From NCBI RefSeq assembly GCF_937884665.1, contig NZ_CAKZYF010000162.1, forward strand, positions 1-56,168: a DNA stretch of 56,168 nt. Direction: 5' to 3'. The position numbers and the translations under genes were made by a program. The notes below the pieces were generated by a model. The model was not told the origin of the DNA. It ran no database searches and worked only from the letters and a program-made list of their open reading frames with translations. Of this stretch, positions 26,191-34,014 are shown one piece after another. The first letter of the stretch is position 1. Each line of letters begins with the position of its first letter. This DNA is from an uncultured Allomuricauda sp. (lineage in GTDB: Bacteria; Bacteroidota; Bacteroidia; Flavobacteriales; Flavobacteriaceae).

Positions 26191-27037
26191 TTTCACTTGG
26201 CCTGAAGCCAAATTTTTTTGTAAATGCATTTGAAAATGAACTCAAGCTATCATACCCTACATGCCATGCCGCCTCCTGCACCGTGGCCGCGTTGGACCGT
26301 ATCAAATGGTGGGCCTTGTTCATGCGTTCATTCTGCAGATATTTAAATACCGGTACACCAAAAAGTTCCTTGAAGTCTTTTTTCAATTTAAAGGTATTCA
26401 GACCAATAATCCTGGAAAGTTCATTCAGGGAAGGAGGTGTCTCTAAATTATTCGAAAGGATTTCTTTGGCCTGATACAGTTTTTCACGTTCGCCTTCTTT
26501 GATTTTTTTGTCTTTCAAAAGGGATAATTGCCAGAAAAAATGCGCCAATAGTGTGGTTATCTGACTCCTGAAGAACATCATTTTCGCCTTACCTTCATAA
26601 CGGTTATCGAAAATTCCGTGGACAATGTTCTGCATTTCCGGGGTCATAAAAAACCGGGGGCCTTCAGCATAATGGTCCACTGGGTTGACAAGTTGTTCCA
26701 ACATATCAGTAAACAGCTCCCCCTCATCGTTCGGGAGTTTGTCCAAATTCTTGGGCGAGGTGGCAATAACCAGACACTGTAAAGGTTTTTTTGCAGAAAC
26801 GGTATGAATGCATTCTACACGCTCATCCGCGTAAAACGAGAGCGCCAAACCTTTTGTATTTTCATAATCATCTTGCTTATCACCGTATTTCATTGAAAGA
26901 TGAACGTTCCCTGAACCATAAAAGGCTACTGCAATTACTGGCTCATCAAAAAAGCAAGAATCTGTAATGCTATGTTCAGAATTTGCCTCTTCGACCAAAA
27001 TGGTAAAGTCATTGATATCCAAAATGTCACGGTTCAT
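26180..27037 (-). CDS. AraC-family transcriptional regulator
   Basis: The protein has 285 residues. The N-terminal ~180 residues form an effector or dimerisation region without a recognised name. The C-terminal ~100 residues are an AraC/XylS DNA-binding domain with two helix-turn-helix motifs: PSLNELSRIIGLNTFKLKKD and VQEAAWHVGYDSLSSFSNAF, ending KKFGFRPSEIRP. Its best target candidate is the 21-bp-spaced repeat at 25049-25086 next door. It follows the four-TM gene of the haem locus by 36 bp on the same strand and might be read through from it; a TAAGTTTG sequence one base before its ATG is too close to be a convincing separate promoter. Confidence 0.92.
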   Translation of the reverse strand: MNRDILDINDFTILVEEANSEHSITDSCFFDEPVIAVAFYGSGNVHLSMKYGDKQDDYENTKGLALSFYADERVECIHTVSAKKPLQCLVIATSPKNLDKLPNDEGELFTDMLEQLVNPVDHYAEGPRFFMTPEMQNIVHGIFDNRYEGKAKMMFFRSQITTLLAHFFWQLSLLKDKKIKEGEREKLYQAKEILSNNLETPPSLNELSRIIGLNTFKLKKDFKELFGVPVFKYLQNERMNKAHHLIRSNAATVQEAAWHVGYDSLSSFSNAFTKKFGFRPSEIRP

Positions 27038-27073
27038 ACAAACTTAATTTAGGAATTTAAACAACCTATTTTG

Positions 27074-27580
27074 CTACGAAATAGTGATAGTCTTCCTTTT
27101 GAACAACCAATATATTAAAATACCCACGGAAACTATGTACGAAATGGTCATGGCGATACCAGAGACCAGTATTACATATTTCATCCAAAGCATACCACGC
27201 CAAAGAAAATAAATGCCTCCGAAGGTAAGTAGAACAGAAATCAGGGGTTCGTACAACAAAACTTTACGTATCGGGTTTTTAACCGGGGTAGTAGCCACCA
27301 AAAAAGCTAAAATAAAAAAGAGCATGCCCATGGATAACATGTGCGCATGGACTATATTCAAAATCTGCTTTTCGCTTTTGGCAAATTTGAGTTCCTCAGC
27401 CTCAAGATCATCCTCATTACCCAAATAATTTTCCTCTATTCCCTTCGGACTCCCCCCAGCCGTGGTGGTGTTTACAAATTGAAGTGCAGAAAGAAAACCA
27501 ATACTGGTGACTATAAGGTAAAGTAATATAAGTCCCTTAATTTCTTTCGGGAAAGTTTGGATGTTTCCGAAGAGGGCCAT
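27074..27580 (-). CDS. Four-TM membrane protein at the end of the haem-flavin operon, unknown
   Basis: The protein has 168 residues. Helices lie at ~15-35, ~78-98, ~108-128 and ~135-160. An acidic loop (NYLGNEDDLEAEELKFAKSE) separates the first two. The second helix carries VHAHMLSMGMLFF, two histidines and three methionines inside or beside the membrane, which could ligate haem or a metal. No named family is recognised. It sits 44 bp behind the 115-residue cysteine protein and after an FMN-binding protein. I infer a role as a membrane electron-transfer partner, but the sequence alone does not show this. Confidence 0.65.
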   Translation of the reverse strand: MALFGNIQTFPKEIKGLILLYLIVTSIGFLSALQFVNTTTAGGSPKGIEENYLGNEDDLEAEELKFAKSEKQILNIVHAHMLSMGMLFFILAFLVATTPVKNPIRKVLLYEPLISVLLTFGGIYFLWRGMLWMKYVILVSGIAMTISYIVSVGILIYWLFKRKTITIS

Positions 27581-27624
27581 CTGCTATTTTAGATGGAAAA
27601 TAGGAAAAGAAAACGGGACTTTAA

Positions 27625-27972
27625 CTAAATCTTGTGCAGTAAGTGGTCCAAGCCCAGTTGAAAGATAGTTCCTTCTACCAGCTCTTCAAGCGAACGAAGT
27701 TCGGCCATACTGATGGCAAAACTCAATTGGTTAATGGGAGTTTCCAAGAGCAGACCCTTACAATTCTCGTCCTGGGAACACTTTTGGCAAACCTGCGAAG
27801 CATTCAAGGTCCTGGATATGTTTTCAGAGAATTGTTTGAGCTCTTTAAACGTTAATAAAAGTCCGGTGTCCCTAAACACCAATTGTACCTTGAGCATATT
27901 GTTCGCCGACGTTCTTTTCCATTGAAAGGCAACGCCAAAGGTATTGTGATACAACGGGTTGATATTTTCCAT
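27625..27972 (-). CDS. Small cytosolic protein with a CxxC motif, unknown
   Basis: The protein has 115 residues without signal peptide or TM helix. It begins MENINPLYHNTFGVAFQWKR, has the cysteine cluster VCQKCSQDENCKG at ~61-73 and ends with a helical LEELVEGTIFQLGLDHLL. Three closely spaced cysteines could bind a metal or an Fe-S cluster, or act in thiol chemistry. It may be one of the DUF6686-type proteins, but I hold that name weakly. It lies 13 bp after the FMN-binding gene, in the same operon. Confidence 0.65.
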   Translation of the reverse strand: MENINPLYHNTFGVAFQWKRTSANNMLKVQLVFRDTGLLLTFKELKQFSENISRTLNASQVCQKCSQDENCKGLLLETPINQLSFAISMAELRSLEELVEGTIFQLGLDHLLHKI

Positions 27973-27985
27973 GGGATCAATGGGC

Positions 27986-28549
27986 TTATATGGTACGGTT
28001 TTCCTGTAAGGTCTTTATGCTCGCCAAAACATCATTAATCGCTTTGGTCATGGATTTGGCAGAAATGGTCGCCCCAGAGATAGCATCAACATCTTTTGAA
28101 TATACCAAGGTATCTCCGGACTTCTTTCCAATGAATTGCTTCAACCAACGTTGACTGCCAATTTGCCTTCCATAATCCTCTCGATAAATAAGGACCTTTG
28201 ATTTTTTGATGTGCATATCATTGGTGAAAAGCACCACATAGTCAAAAATATTTTTCATGCTGGGCGCTTGTCCTAAATATACATATCCCAAGGTTTGGCT
28301 GTCCTGACTAATTTTAAATAGATTTTCACCTCCAAACTCCACTGGGGTCTTTGCATTGACTTCATTGGGGATTTTAATATTTTCCAAACGGAAAGTCTCA
28401 ACTTCAAAAGTAGTCTTAACCGCGTTGTTGAGTTTTTCTTGAAGTCTAGGGGACAACTTTAAATCAGAAGATGAAAAACCAGACAGAAAGAAGCTTACAC
28501 CAAAAATGATGATTCCAATAAGGAACACATATTTATTTTCCTTGCTCAT
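27986..28549 (-). CDS. Membrane-anchored FMN-binding domain protein (covalent flavin type)
   Basis: The protein has 187 residues from ATG 28549; the GTG one codon earlier is less likely. An N-terminal helix (VFLIGIIIFGVSFFLSGF) anchors it with the rest in the periplasm. DAISGATISAKSMTKAI at ~155-171 is the FMN_bind signature; in NqrC and RnfG the Thr of SGAT is linked to FMN by ApbE. YVYLGQAPSMKNIFDYVVL matches the earlier part of the domain. It overlaps the end of the DUF6607 gene by 17 bp, so the two are translationally coupled. It is a likely extracytoplasmic electron carrier. No ApbE gene is in this window. Confidence 0.9.
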   Translation of the reverse strand: MSKENKYVFLIGIIIFGVSFFLSGFSSSDLKLSPRLQEKLNNAVKTTFEVETFRLENIKIPNEVNAKTPVEFGGENLFKISQDSQTLGYVYLGQAPSMKNIFDYVVLFTNDMHIKKSKVLIYREDYGRQIGSQRWLKQFIGKKSGDTLVYSKDVDAISGATISAKSMTKAINDVLASIKTLQENRTI

Positions 28550-29456
28550 CACCGGTGGTTTGTTCCACTATGAACTTGTCAATAGTTTCTTTGATAGCTA
28601 CAGGACCTGCATCCATTTTCTCCATGGGGTAAAAATGCATGAACAAAGGCATCTTGTCCACACTTTTATGTAGTGTTAAGTTCCCTTGGCGGTCATATAC
28701 TTCGTCCCAAAGTGATCTTACTTTGGCCCAGAAACCTTTGTTTTTCTCCCAGAACGTCAACGCGGCTTGGCATCTTTCGTCTGCTACCTTCGTGTAGGTG
28801 TTCATTCCTTTTTCTTGGGCAAGTAGAAGGTCTTCTTCCCCATCTTTTCGGATGACCTTGTCATTATCTTGTTCATGTATCCATCCAAAAGAGGTGATTT
28901 CGTGACGATTGCCCCGTTTCATAACGTTATAGTCACTTCGCTTGGTGTATTCCCTTCGCGGCAAAGGTGAATCACTTTTATTCTCCCAATAGTGCTTTCC
29001 ATCTGCATGAATCCATGTAGCGGAGCCAGAATATCTCGGACTATCGTCCACTTGAAAGACTTTTTGGGTCCATTGGCCTTTAACTTGGTCCTTGGGTAAA
29101 GTCTGAAAAATCCAATTATTGTCTTTATCGTAATGGAAGACGTTCTGGTTCTCGTACTCCCAATCCTGCCTCCAATGTTTGATTACGAGAGTATCGTTGA
29201 TGACCAAAAGATGCTGTATGGAAATCCGGTCTTTTTCCGTGATTATCGGAAGTGCCATTTCCAAGGCAGCGGCCGTATAATCCAACTTCTTCTCATAATC
29301 GATTTCAGGAGCGAATGTTTCGGTGTACTTAAAAGTAATCTCGTAACAACCACACATGTCCAATATCGCTTTCTTATCCAACTCCTTCTTTTTCTGTGCA
29401 GAAACCAAGGCAAATGCTCCCAAAACAAACAGTAAAAAGACCTTTGACTTTTTCAT
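28533..29456 (-). CDS. DUF6607-family exported protein of the haem locus
   Basis: The protein has 307 residues from ATG 29456, which begins the signal peptide KVFLLFVLGAFALVSAQ; an upstream in-frame start would pass through the promoter region. The mature chain opens with MCGCYEITFKYTETFAPE and is rich in Trp and aromatic residues (IKHWRQDWEYENQNVFHYD, KHYWENKSDSPLPRREYTKR), with a later YDRQGNLTLHKS. This is the pattern of DUF6607, found in Bacteroidota mainly beside TonB receptor genes. The function is unknown. It is the first gene of the leftward operon opposite the receptor. Confidence 0.8.
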   Translation of the reverse strand: MKKSKVFLLFVLGAFALVSAQKKKELDKKAILDMCGCYEITFKYTETFAPEIDYEKKLDYTAAALEMALPIITEKDRISIQHLLVINDTLVIKHWRQDWEYENQNVFHYDKDNNWIFQTLPKDQVKGQWTQKVFQVDDSPRYSGSATWIHADGKHYWENKSDSPLPRREYTKRSDYNVMKRGNRHEITSFGWIHEQDNDKVIRKDGEEDLLLAQEKGMNTYTKVADERCQAALTFWEKNKGFWAKVRSLWDEVYDRQGNLTLHKSVDKMPLFMHFYPMEKMDAGPVAIKETIDKFIVEQTTGDEQGK

Positions 29457-29477
29457 AATAGCAGTTTTTATCAAATT

Positions 29478-29485
29478 CAAATATA
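29478..29485 (-). promoter_or_regulatory. -7 promoter element TATATTTG of the DUF6607-FMN operon
   Basis: A perfect octamer on the minus strand lies 21 bases before the DUF6607 ATG, with a TTG 15 bases upstream. The identical octamer serves the opposite gene 47 bp away. Confidence 0.65.
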
Positions 29486-29532
29486 GCCTTACAAAAATAC
29501 CAATTTTATTTAGAATCAATTAAAATAAGAGG

Positions 29533-29540
29533 TATATTTG
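29533..29540 (+). promoter_or_regulatory. -7 promoter element TATATTTG of the TonB receptor gene
   Basis: A perfect TAnnTTTG octamer on the plus strand lies 17 bases before ATG 29558. The 101-bp region between the two divergent starts is the likely site of iron or haem control, but I see no clear Fur palindrome. Confidence 0.6.
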
Positions 29541-29557
29541 TCGTCCAGTTATTGAGA

Positions 29558-31681
29558 ATGAATCTAAATAAGGTAAGCGGTTTATTTGGTTTGATTTTCT
29601 TTTTGGAATTTGGCATTCACGCGCAAACAGAAGAAGAAAATCGGGACTCCATTCCTTTGGAAAACTTGGACGAAGTGGTCGTAACGGCCACCCGTACGAT
29701 TCGACAATTATCTTCCTTGCCCCTTCCGGTCACCTTAATTCCAAAAAAACAAATTAAACGTTCCGGGCTGACCCGTCTCAATGAAATCCTGAACGAACAG
29801 ACCGGAATCGTAATGACCCCAGATATTACCATCGGTGGTGGGGAAGGTGTGCAAATCCAGGGGATTGCCTCTGACTACGTTTTGGTTTTGATTGATGGTG
29901 TTCCGGTAGTGGGCCGAAGCTCGGGAAATCTCGATTTAAGTCGTTTTGCCGTGGGCAACATCCAGCAGATTGAAGTGGTCAAGGGTCCCTCCTCCGCACT
30001 ATTCGGTTCCGAAGCACTGGGAGGGGTCATCAATATCATCACGGAAAAACCTTCATCCGATAAAATAAGTGGCCAAGTCACCCATCGTTCCGCGACCTTC
30101 AACAACCAAAATACCACGGTCAACATTGACCAGCAAATAGGCAAATTGGGCTACTCCATTTTTCTTGATCGCCTGAGTACCGATGGCTATGACTTAACCA
30201 ATGGTGATGAAGCGCAAACTATAAATCCTTTTTTCAATTACACCTTTAACGGAAGATTGTTTCTGGACGTATCCGATAAATTGCGCTTTTTTTCCTCAGG
30301 TCGATACTTCCTTCAGGACTTTGACGTCCCGTCGGGCACAAGTGAGGAACGGGACGCGAATGTACAACTTCGCGTAGACCACGAAATATCTAGAAAATCG
30401 CATTTTGAATATGAGCTATACTACACTAACTATGTCACGAACGAACAGACCGTCGATCCCATTGACAATGAAATCTTGTTGGACAACGATTTCGACCAGC
30501 AATTGTTTCGACCCGAAATTCGTTTAAACACTTCCTTTACTGCCAACAACACCCTAACCTTAGGGGGCGGTTACAATTTTGAATCATTGGACCGCTCCCT
30601 TTTTGCAGAACAAGTGACATTTGATTCACAATATGTTTTTGCCCAGTATGATTTTAAACCATTTGAATGGCTCAACGTTATTGTAGGTGCCCGATTTGAC
30701 AACCATAGCGAGTACAATTCACAGCTAAGTCCAAAAATATCCTTGCGGTACGCCATAACCCCAAATTTAGCCTTTAAGGGTTCTGTGGGAAGTGGGTTCA
30801 AAGCCCCTGATTTTAGACAGTTGTACCTGGATTTTACCAATGCACTGGGTGGGGGATATTCTGTATTCGGCAAAGAAGTGGAAGTACAGGGTATGCAGCG
30901 TTTGATAGCGAATGACGAGATAATAACCGATTCCAATGGAAACCTGATATTGCCCGTACCCTTTGAACAACTGGGCGACCCGTTGAACGCAGAGAGCTCT
31001 ATCGGTTACAATCTCGGTTTTGTTTACAAGCAAGGAGACTTTAGAGGAGAGGTAAACGCCTACCGAAACGATTTTACCGACCTGATCGATACCAGCATTT
31101 TGGCAACCAAACGAAATGGGGCCAACGTTTTTGGATACGTTAATCGCGAGAGTGTATACACTCAGGGCCTGGAGGTAGACCTTCAATATAGGTTCCTGAA
31201 AAACCTCAATCTTTCCGCTGGATATCAATTGCTCTATGCCTTTGATAAAAACATAGAAGATGAACTGGATGAAAATGGTGGTTTCGTAAGAGATCCCCAA
31301 ACCTTGGAAACCGTACGGATTGGCCGCGATGAGTATTTCGGTTTGGAAAACCGGTCTAGGCATACCCTTAACGTGAAAGCCTTTTATGAAATTCCCAAGT
31401 GGACTGCCAATGCCAATCTTCGGATAATCTACAGAAGTAAATTTGGACTGACCGATATCAACGGTAATGGCTACTTAGACGATTTTGACGATTCTTTTGT
31501 GGATGGTTTCGCGTTGGTAAACCTGTCCTTTGGGAAGACCTTCTTAAAACACTACGAAGTTCAGCTTGGAGCGAACAATCTCTTTGATTTTCGTGGTGAA
31601 AATCCATTTTCAACTGCAGATAATCAAATACAAGTTAACCCTGGAATACAATTATTTGGAAGATTAAACATTCAATTTTAA
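29558..31681 (+). CDS. TonB-dependent outer-membrane receptor, probable haem receptor (HmuR-like)
   Basis: The protein has 707 residues from ATG 29558. A signal peptide ends near GIHAQ. A TonB box-like segment (LDEVVVTATRT) precedes the plug domain with VQIQGIASDYVLVLIDGVPV and VEVVKG-type IEVVKGPSSALFGSEALGG. A 22-strand-type barrel ends in FGRLNIQF with the terminal Phe. The region GSGFKAPDFRQLYLDF matches the FRAP segment of haem receptors as FKAP, while the NPDL segment reads NAESS. The next gene is HmuY-like, which supports haem or haemophore uptake over a siderophore. There is no CarboxypepD-like domain, so it is not of the SusC type. Confidence 0.9.
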   Translation: MNLNKVSGLFGLIFFLEFGIHAQTEEENRDSIPLENLDEVVVTATRTIRQLSSLPLPVTLIPKKQIKRSGLTRLNEILNEQTGIVMTPDITIGGGEGVQIQGIASDYVLVLIDGVPVVGRSSGNLDLSRFAVGNIQQIEVVKGPSSALFGSEALGGVINIITEKPSSDKISGQVTHRSATFNNQNTTVNIDQQIGKLGYSIFLDRLSTDGYDLTNGDEAQTINPFFNYTFNGRLFLDVSDKLRFFSSGRYFLQDFDVPSGTSEERDANVQLRVDHEISRKSHFEYELYYTNYVTNEQTVDPIDNEILLDNDFDQQLFRPEIRLNTSFTANNTLTLGGGYNFESLDRSLFAEQVTFDSQYVFAQYDFKPFEWLNVIVGARFDNHSEYNSQLSPKISLRYAITPNLAFKGSVGSGFKAPDFRQLYLDFTNALGGGYSVFGKEVEVQGMQRLIANDEIITDSNGNLILPVPFEQLGDPLNAESSIGYNLGFVYKQGDFRGEVNAYRNDFTDLIDTSILATKRNGANVFGYVNRESVYTQGLEVDLQYRFLKNLNLSAGYQLLYAFDKNIEDELDENGGFVRDPQTLETVRIGRDEYFGLENRSRHTLNVKAFYEIPKWTANANLRIIYRSKFGLTDINGNGYLDDFDDSFVDGFALVNLSFGKTFLKHYEVQLGANNLFDFRGENPFSTADNQIQVNPGIQLFGRLNIQF

Positions 31682-31694
31682 AACAGAGATTACT

Positions 31695-32342
31695 ATGAAA
31701 ACTACCTTAAAACTATTCAATTTATTATTTGTGCTCTTGGCCTTTGTGGCCTGTAGCGATGACGATGACGATGGCCCAATCCTTATTGCGGTTGAAAGCA
31801 ATACGGCCAGTAATATACCTGCCCCTCAAACCGGAGGTTTTGGACAAGGTGAAGTTGGGGGACCTTTTACTAAATTTAGCTTTGCGACCGGCACTGTAAC
31901 GGATAGCGATACCGAATGGGACATTGCGTTCAGGGGTCTGAGAATTGCCGTAAACGGGGGTGCCGAAACTGGAACCAACGATGAACCGACACGAAATGGA
32001 AATGCAGGAGCGGCCATCGTAGACGGTACCTTTGCAAGTGTCGACTCTGCCGATGGATTGACCTTTGCCCAGGACGCAACGGGTGCCTTTGCCGTTCCAG
32101 CTGGCAGCGACAATGGTTGGTACAACTACAACCCCATGATAAATGTGGTCACACCGCTAGCAGGGAAGATTCTTGTTTTTAGGACACATGATGGCAAATT
32201 TGCGAAAGTAGAAATATTGAGCTATTACAGAGATGCGCCCACCGACATAACCCCTGAAATTGCGAATAACGACTTTAGGTTTTATACGTTTAACTATATC
32301 TATAATCCAAACGAAGGAGAAACCACCTTAACTGCCAACTGA
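31695..32342 (+). CDS. HmuY-family surface lipoprotein (haem capture)
   Basis: The protein has 215 residues. The lipoprotein signal ends FVAC at ~20 and is followed by SDDDDDG, an acidic export signal for display on the cell surface. HmuY-type features are SDTEWDIAFRGLRIAVNGG at ~74-92 and the closing ILVFRTHDGKFAKVEILSYY at ~159-178. P. gingivalis HmuY takes haem from host proteins and hands it to HmuR. The gene lies 13 bp behind the receptor gene as in that operon. The mature protein is rich in Asn, Thr and Ala. Which residues bind haem here is not clear. Confidence 0.9.
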   Translation: MKTTLKLFNLLFVLLAFVACSDDDDDGPILIAVESNTASNIPAPQTGGFGQGEVGGPFTKFSFATGTVTDSDTEWDIAFRGLRIAVNGGAETGTNDEPTRNGNAGAAIVDGTFASVDSADGLTFAQDATGAFAVPAGSDNGWYNYNPMINVVTPLAGKILVFRTHDGKFAKVEILSYYRDAPTDITPEIANNDFRFYTFNYIYNPNEGETTLTAN

Positions 32343-32440
32343 AATCAATCTAGTTTCAAAATTTGATTGATTTGCTGGCAGAATACGACAACCTCTGATT
32401 AATTAAACCTGTCTGACAAGGTTAATTTGGTTAGTTCAAG

Positions 32441-32475
32441 AAAAGCGGGATACAAATCCTGCTTTTCTGTTTTTA
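32441..32475 (+). terminator. Terminator of the receptor-HmuY operon
   Basis: AAAAGCGGGAT (32441-32451) pairs with ATCCTGCTTTT (32456-32466) with one G-U pair and a four-base loop, followed by CTGTTTTTA. It lies 100 bp after the HmuY stop. Confidence 0.85.
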
Positions 32476-32812
32476 CTAAGGTTTTCCTGCTACCATGACT
32501 ACGGTTTCAAAATATTCGCTTATCTCTAGCTTTTATCAATCGTAAGAAATAAGATTAGTGCAATAAAGCATTCAATTTCGACAAGAACTTGAGGACTGGG
32601 CTCAACGATAAAAGCATTCCATGGAAATTAGAAAGTAGCAAGGTTTACGGAAAAGTATCTGGGATAAAGGAAATTATTTATGGTACCGATACAACGGTCC
32701 AAAATCGTTTTATACCAACTTAAAATAGATTTTACCCAACACCCGATTCAATAAAACCATCTATTTTCGTAAAGCTGTCCTTTGCAATCCGACAGTTTTA
32801 GCAAAGATTTCA
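32476..32812. other. Intergenic stretch with a possible gene remnant
   Basis: This AT-rich region separates the haem locus terminator from the MFS gene. Apart from the startless reading frame at 32559-32723 I see no gene, RNA or repeat. No TAnnTTTG octamer was spotted directly before the MFS start. Confidence 0.45.
32559..32723 (+). pseudogene. Possible gene remnant, startless reading frame
   Basis: A 54-codon frame without ATG, GTG or TTG runs from a TAG to a TAA. It includes FNFDKNLRTGLNDKSIPWKL and, further on, KVYGKVSGIKEIIYGTDTTV. The amino-acid composition looks protein-like (SSKVYG, IIYGTDTTVQNRF). It could be the decayed end of a lost gene between the haem locus and the MFS gene. No family is recognised, and chance is possible. 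Confidence 0.3.
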
Positions 32813-33982
32813 TTGAAACCACCCAAACATATCCTTCCAACTATTGTCATTGCACAATTTTTTTGTACATCCCTTTGGTTTGCGGGGAATGGGGTGCTTA
32901 CCGCGCTTATTGCCAATCTTGATATGGGAGCAAGTGTGGGCAATATTACCGCCGCAGTTCAATTTGGCTTCATAATCGGCACCTTGCTTTTTGCCGTGCT
33001 TATGTTGACCGACCGTTTTTCCCCTTCCCGCGTGTTCTTGTGGAGTGCGGTTTTCGGTGCAGTTTGCAATTTGTTGCTGGTCTGGGGAAGCACACCTACT
33101 TCAATTTTGATTTCCCGTTTTGCCACTGGCTTTTTTTTGGCGGGCATTTACCCGGTAGGAATGAAAATTGCTGCAGATTATTTTGACAAAGGCTTGGGAA
33201 AGTCATTGGGCTATTTAGTGGGTGCCTTGGTAGTGGGCACGGCCCTTCCCCATTTTCTAAAATGGCTTACGGCCTTATTCCCTTGGGAATACGTTATTTA
33301 TACTACTTCTTTCCTAGCTCTTTCCGGCGGGCTCCTAATGGTATTTTTAGTTCCCGATGGACCTTACAGAAAACCAGGCCAACAACTGGATTTTACCGCA
33401 TGCTTTTCTATCTTTAAAAAGGCTGATTTTCGAGCAGCCGCCTTTGGCTATTTCGGACATATGTGGGAACTCTATACCTTTTGGGCCTTTGTTCCCTTTT
33501 TATTGGGCTTTCATGCTAAAGAACATGGCCTTTCTTTATTTAGGGTCCCCTTTTGGTCATTTTGGGTAATTGCCGTAGGTGGATTGGCCTGTATTCTAGG
33601 GGGATATATGGCACACCGCTGGGGAACTAAACAGGTAGCGGCCACTGCGCTGGCTCTTTCAGGAATTTGTTGTTTGGTTTCGCCTTTAATGCTCCTTTTT
33701 GCCCCTACCCCATTGTTCATATTGTATCTACTTTTCTGGGGAATGGTCGTCATCGTAGACTCACCGCTTTTCTCAACTCTTGTAGCCCACAGTGCACAGC
33801 CCAACATTAAGGGTACGGCACTTACCATGGTCAACTGTATCGGATTTGCCATAACTATACTAAGTCTTCAGGCCATTACAACGCTTACAGGATATGTGTC
33901 TCCCTATTTTACATTCATTTTTTTGGCTTTAGGCCCTATTTTAGGGCTAATGGGATTATTCTCAACTCGAAAAAAAGTATGA
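32813..33982 (+). CDS. MFS transporter
   Basis: The protein has 389 residues with 12 hydrophobic segments. It opens KPPKHILPTIVIAQFFCTSL and has LMLTDRFSPSRVFLWSAVFG as the loop 2-3 MFS motif, GFFLAGIYPVGMKIAADYFD in helices 4-5 and MAHRWGTKQVAA as the loop 8-9 counterpart. The likely start is TTG 32813: the frame has a stop at 32726 and no ATG or GTG between. The WFAGNGVL and IYPVGMKI segments recall exporters and nitrate/cyanate-type carriers, but the substrate is unknown. It converges on hemL with 32 bp between stop codons. Confidence 0.85.
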   Translation: MKPPKHILPTIVIAQFFCTSLWFAGNGVLTALIANLDMGASVGNITAAVQFGFIIGTLLFAVLMLTDRFSPSRVFLWSAVFGAVCNLLLVWGSTPTSILISRFATGFFLAGIYPVGMKIAADYFDKGLGKSLGYLVGALVVGTALPHFLKWLTALFPWEYVIYTTSFLALSGGLLMVFLVPDGPYRKPGQQLDFTACFSIFKKADFRAAAFGYFGHMWELYTFWAFVPFLLGFHAKEHGLSLFRVPFWSFWVIAVGGLACILGGYMAHRWGTKQVAATALALSGICCLVSPLMLLFAPTPLFILYLLFWGMVVIVDSPLFSTLVAHSAQPNIKGTALTMVNCIGFAITILSLQAITTLTGYVSPYFTFIFLALGPILGLMGLFSTRKKV

Positions 33983-34014
33983 TATGGATTTCTAACCGCT
34001 GCTCAAGATAACTT

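Noticed and set aside
27039..27046. TAAGTTTG as a promoter of the AraC gene
   Set aside because: It ends one base before the ATG, which would place the transcription start inside the coding region.
30767..31363. 198-codon minus-strand frame inside the TonB receptor gene
   Set aside because: It is antisense to an intact barrel domain and shows no domain or start context of its own.
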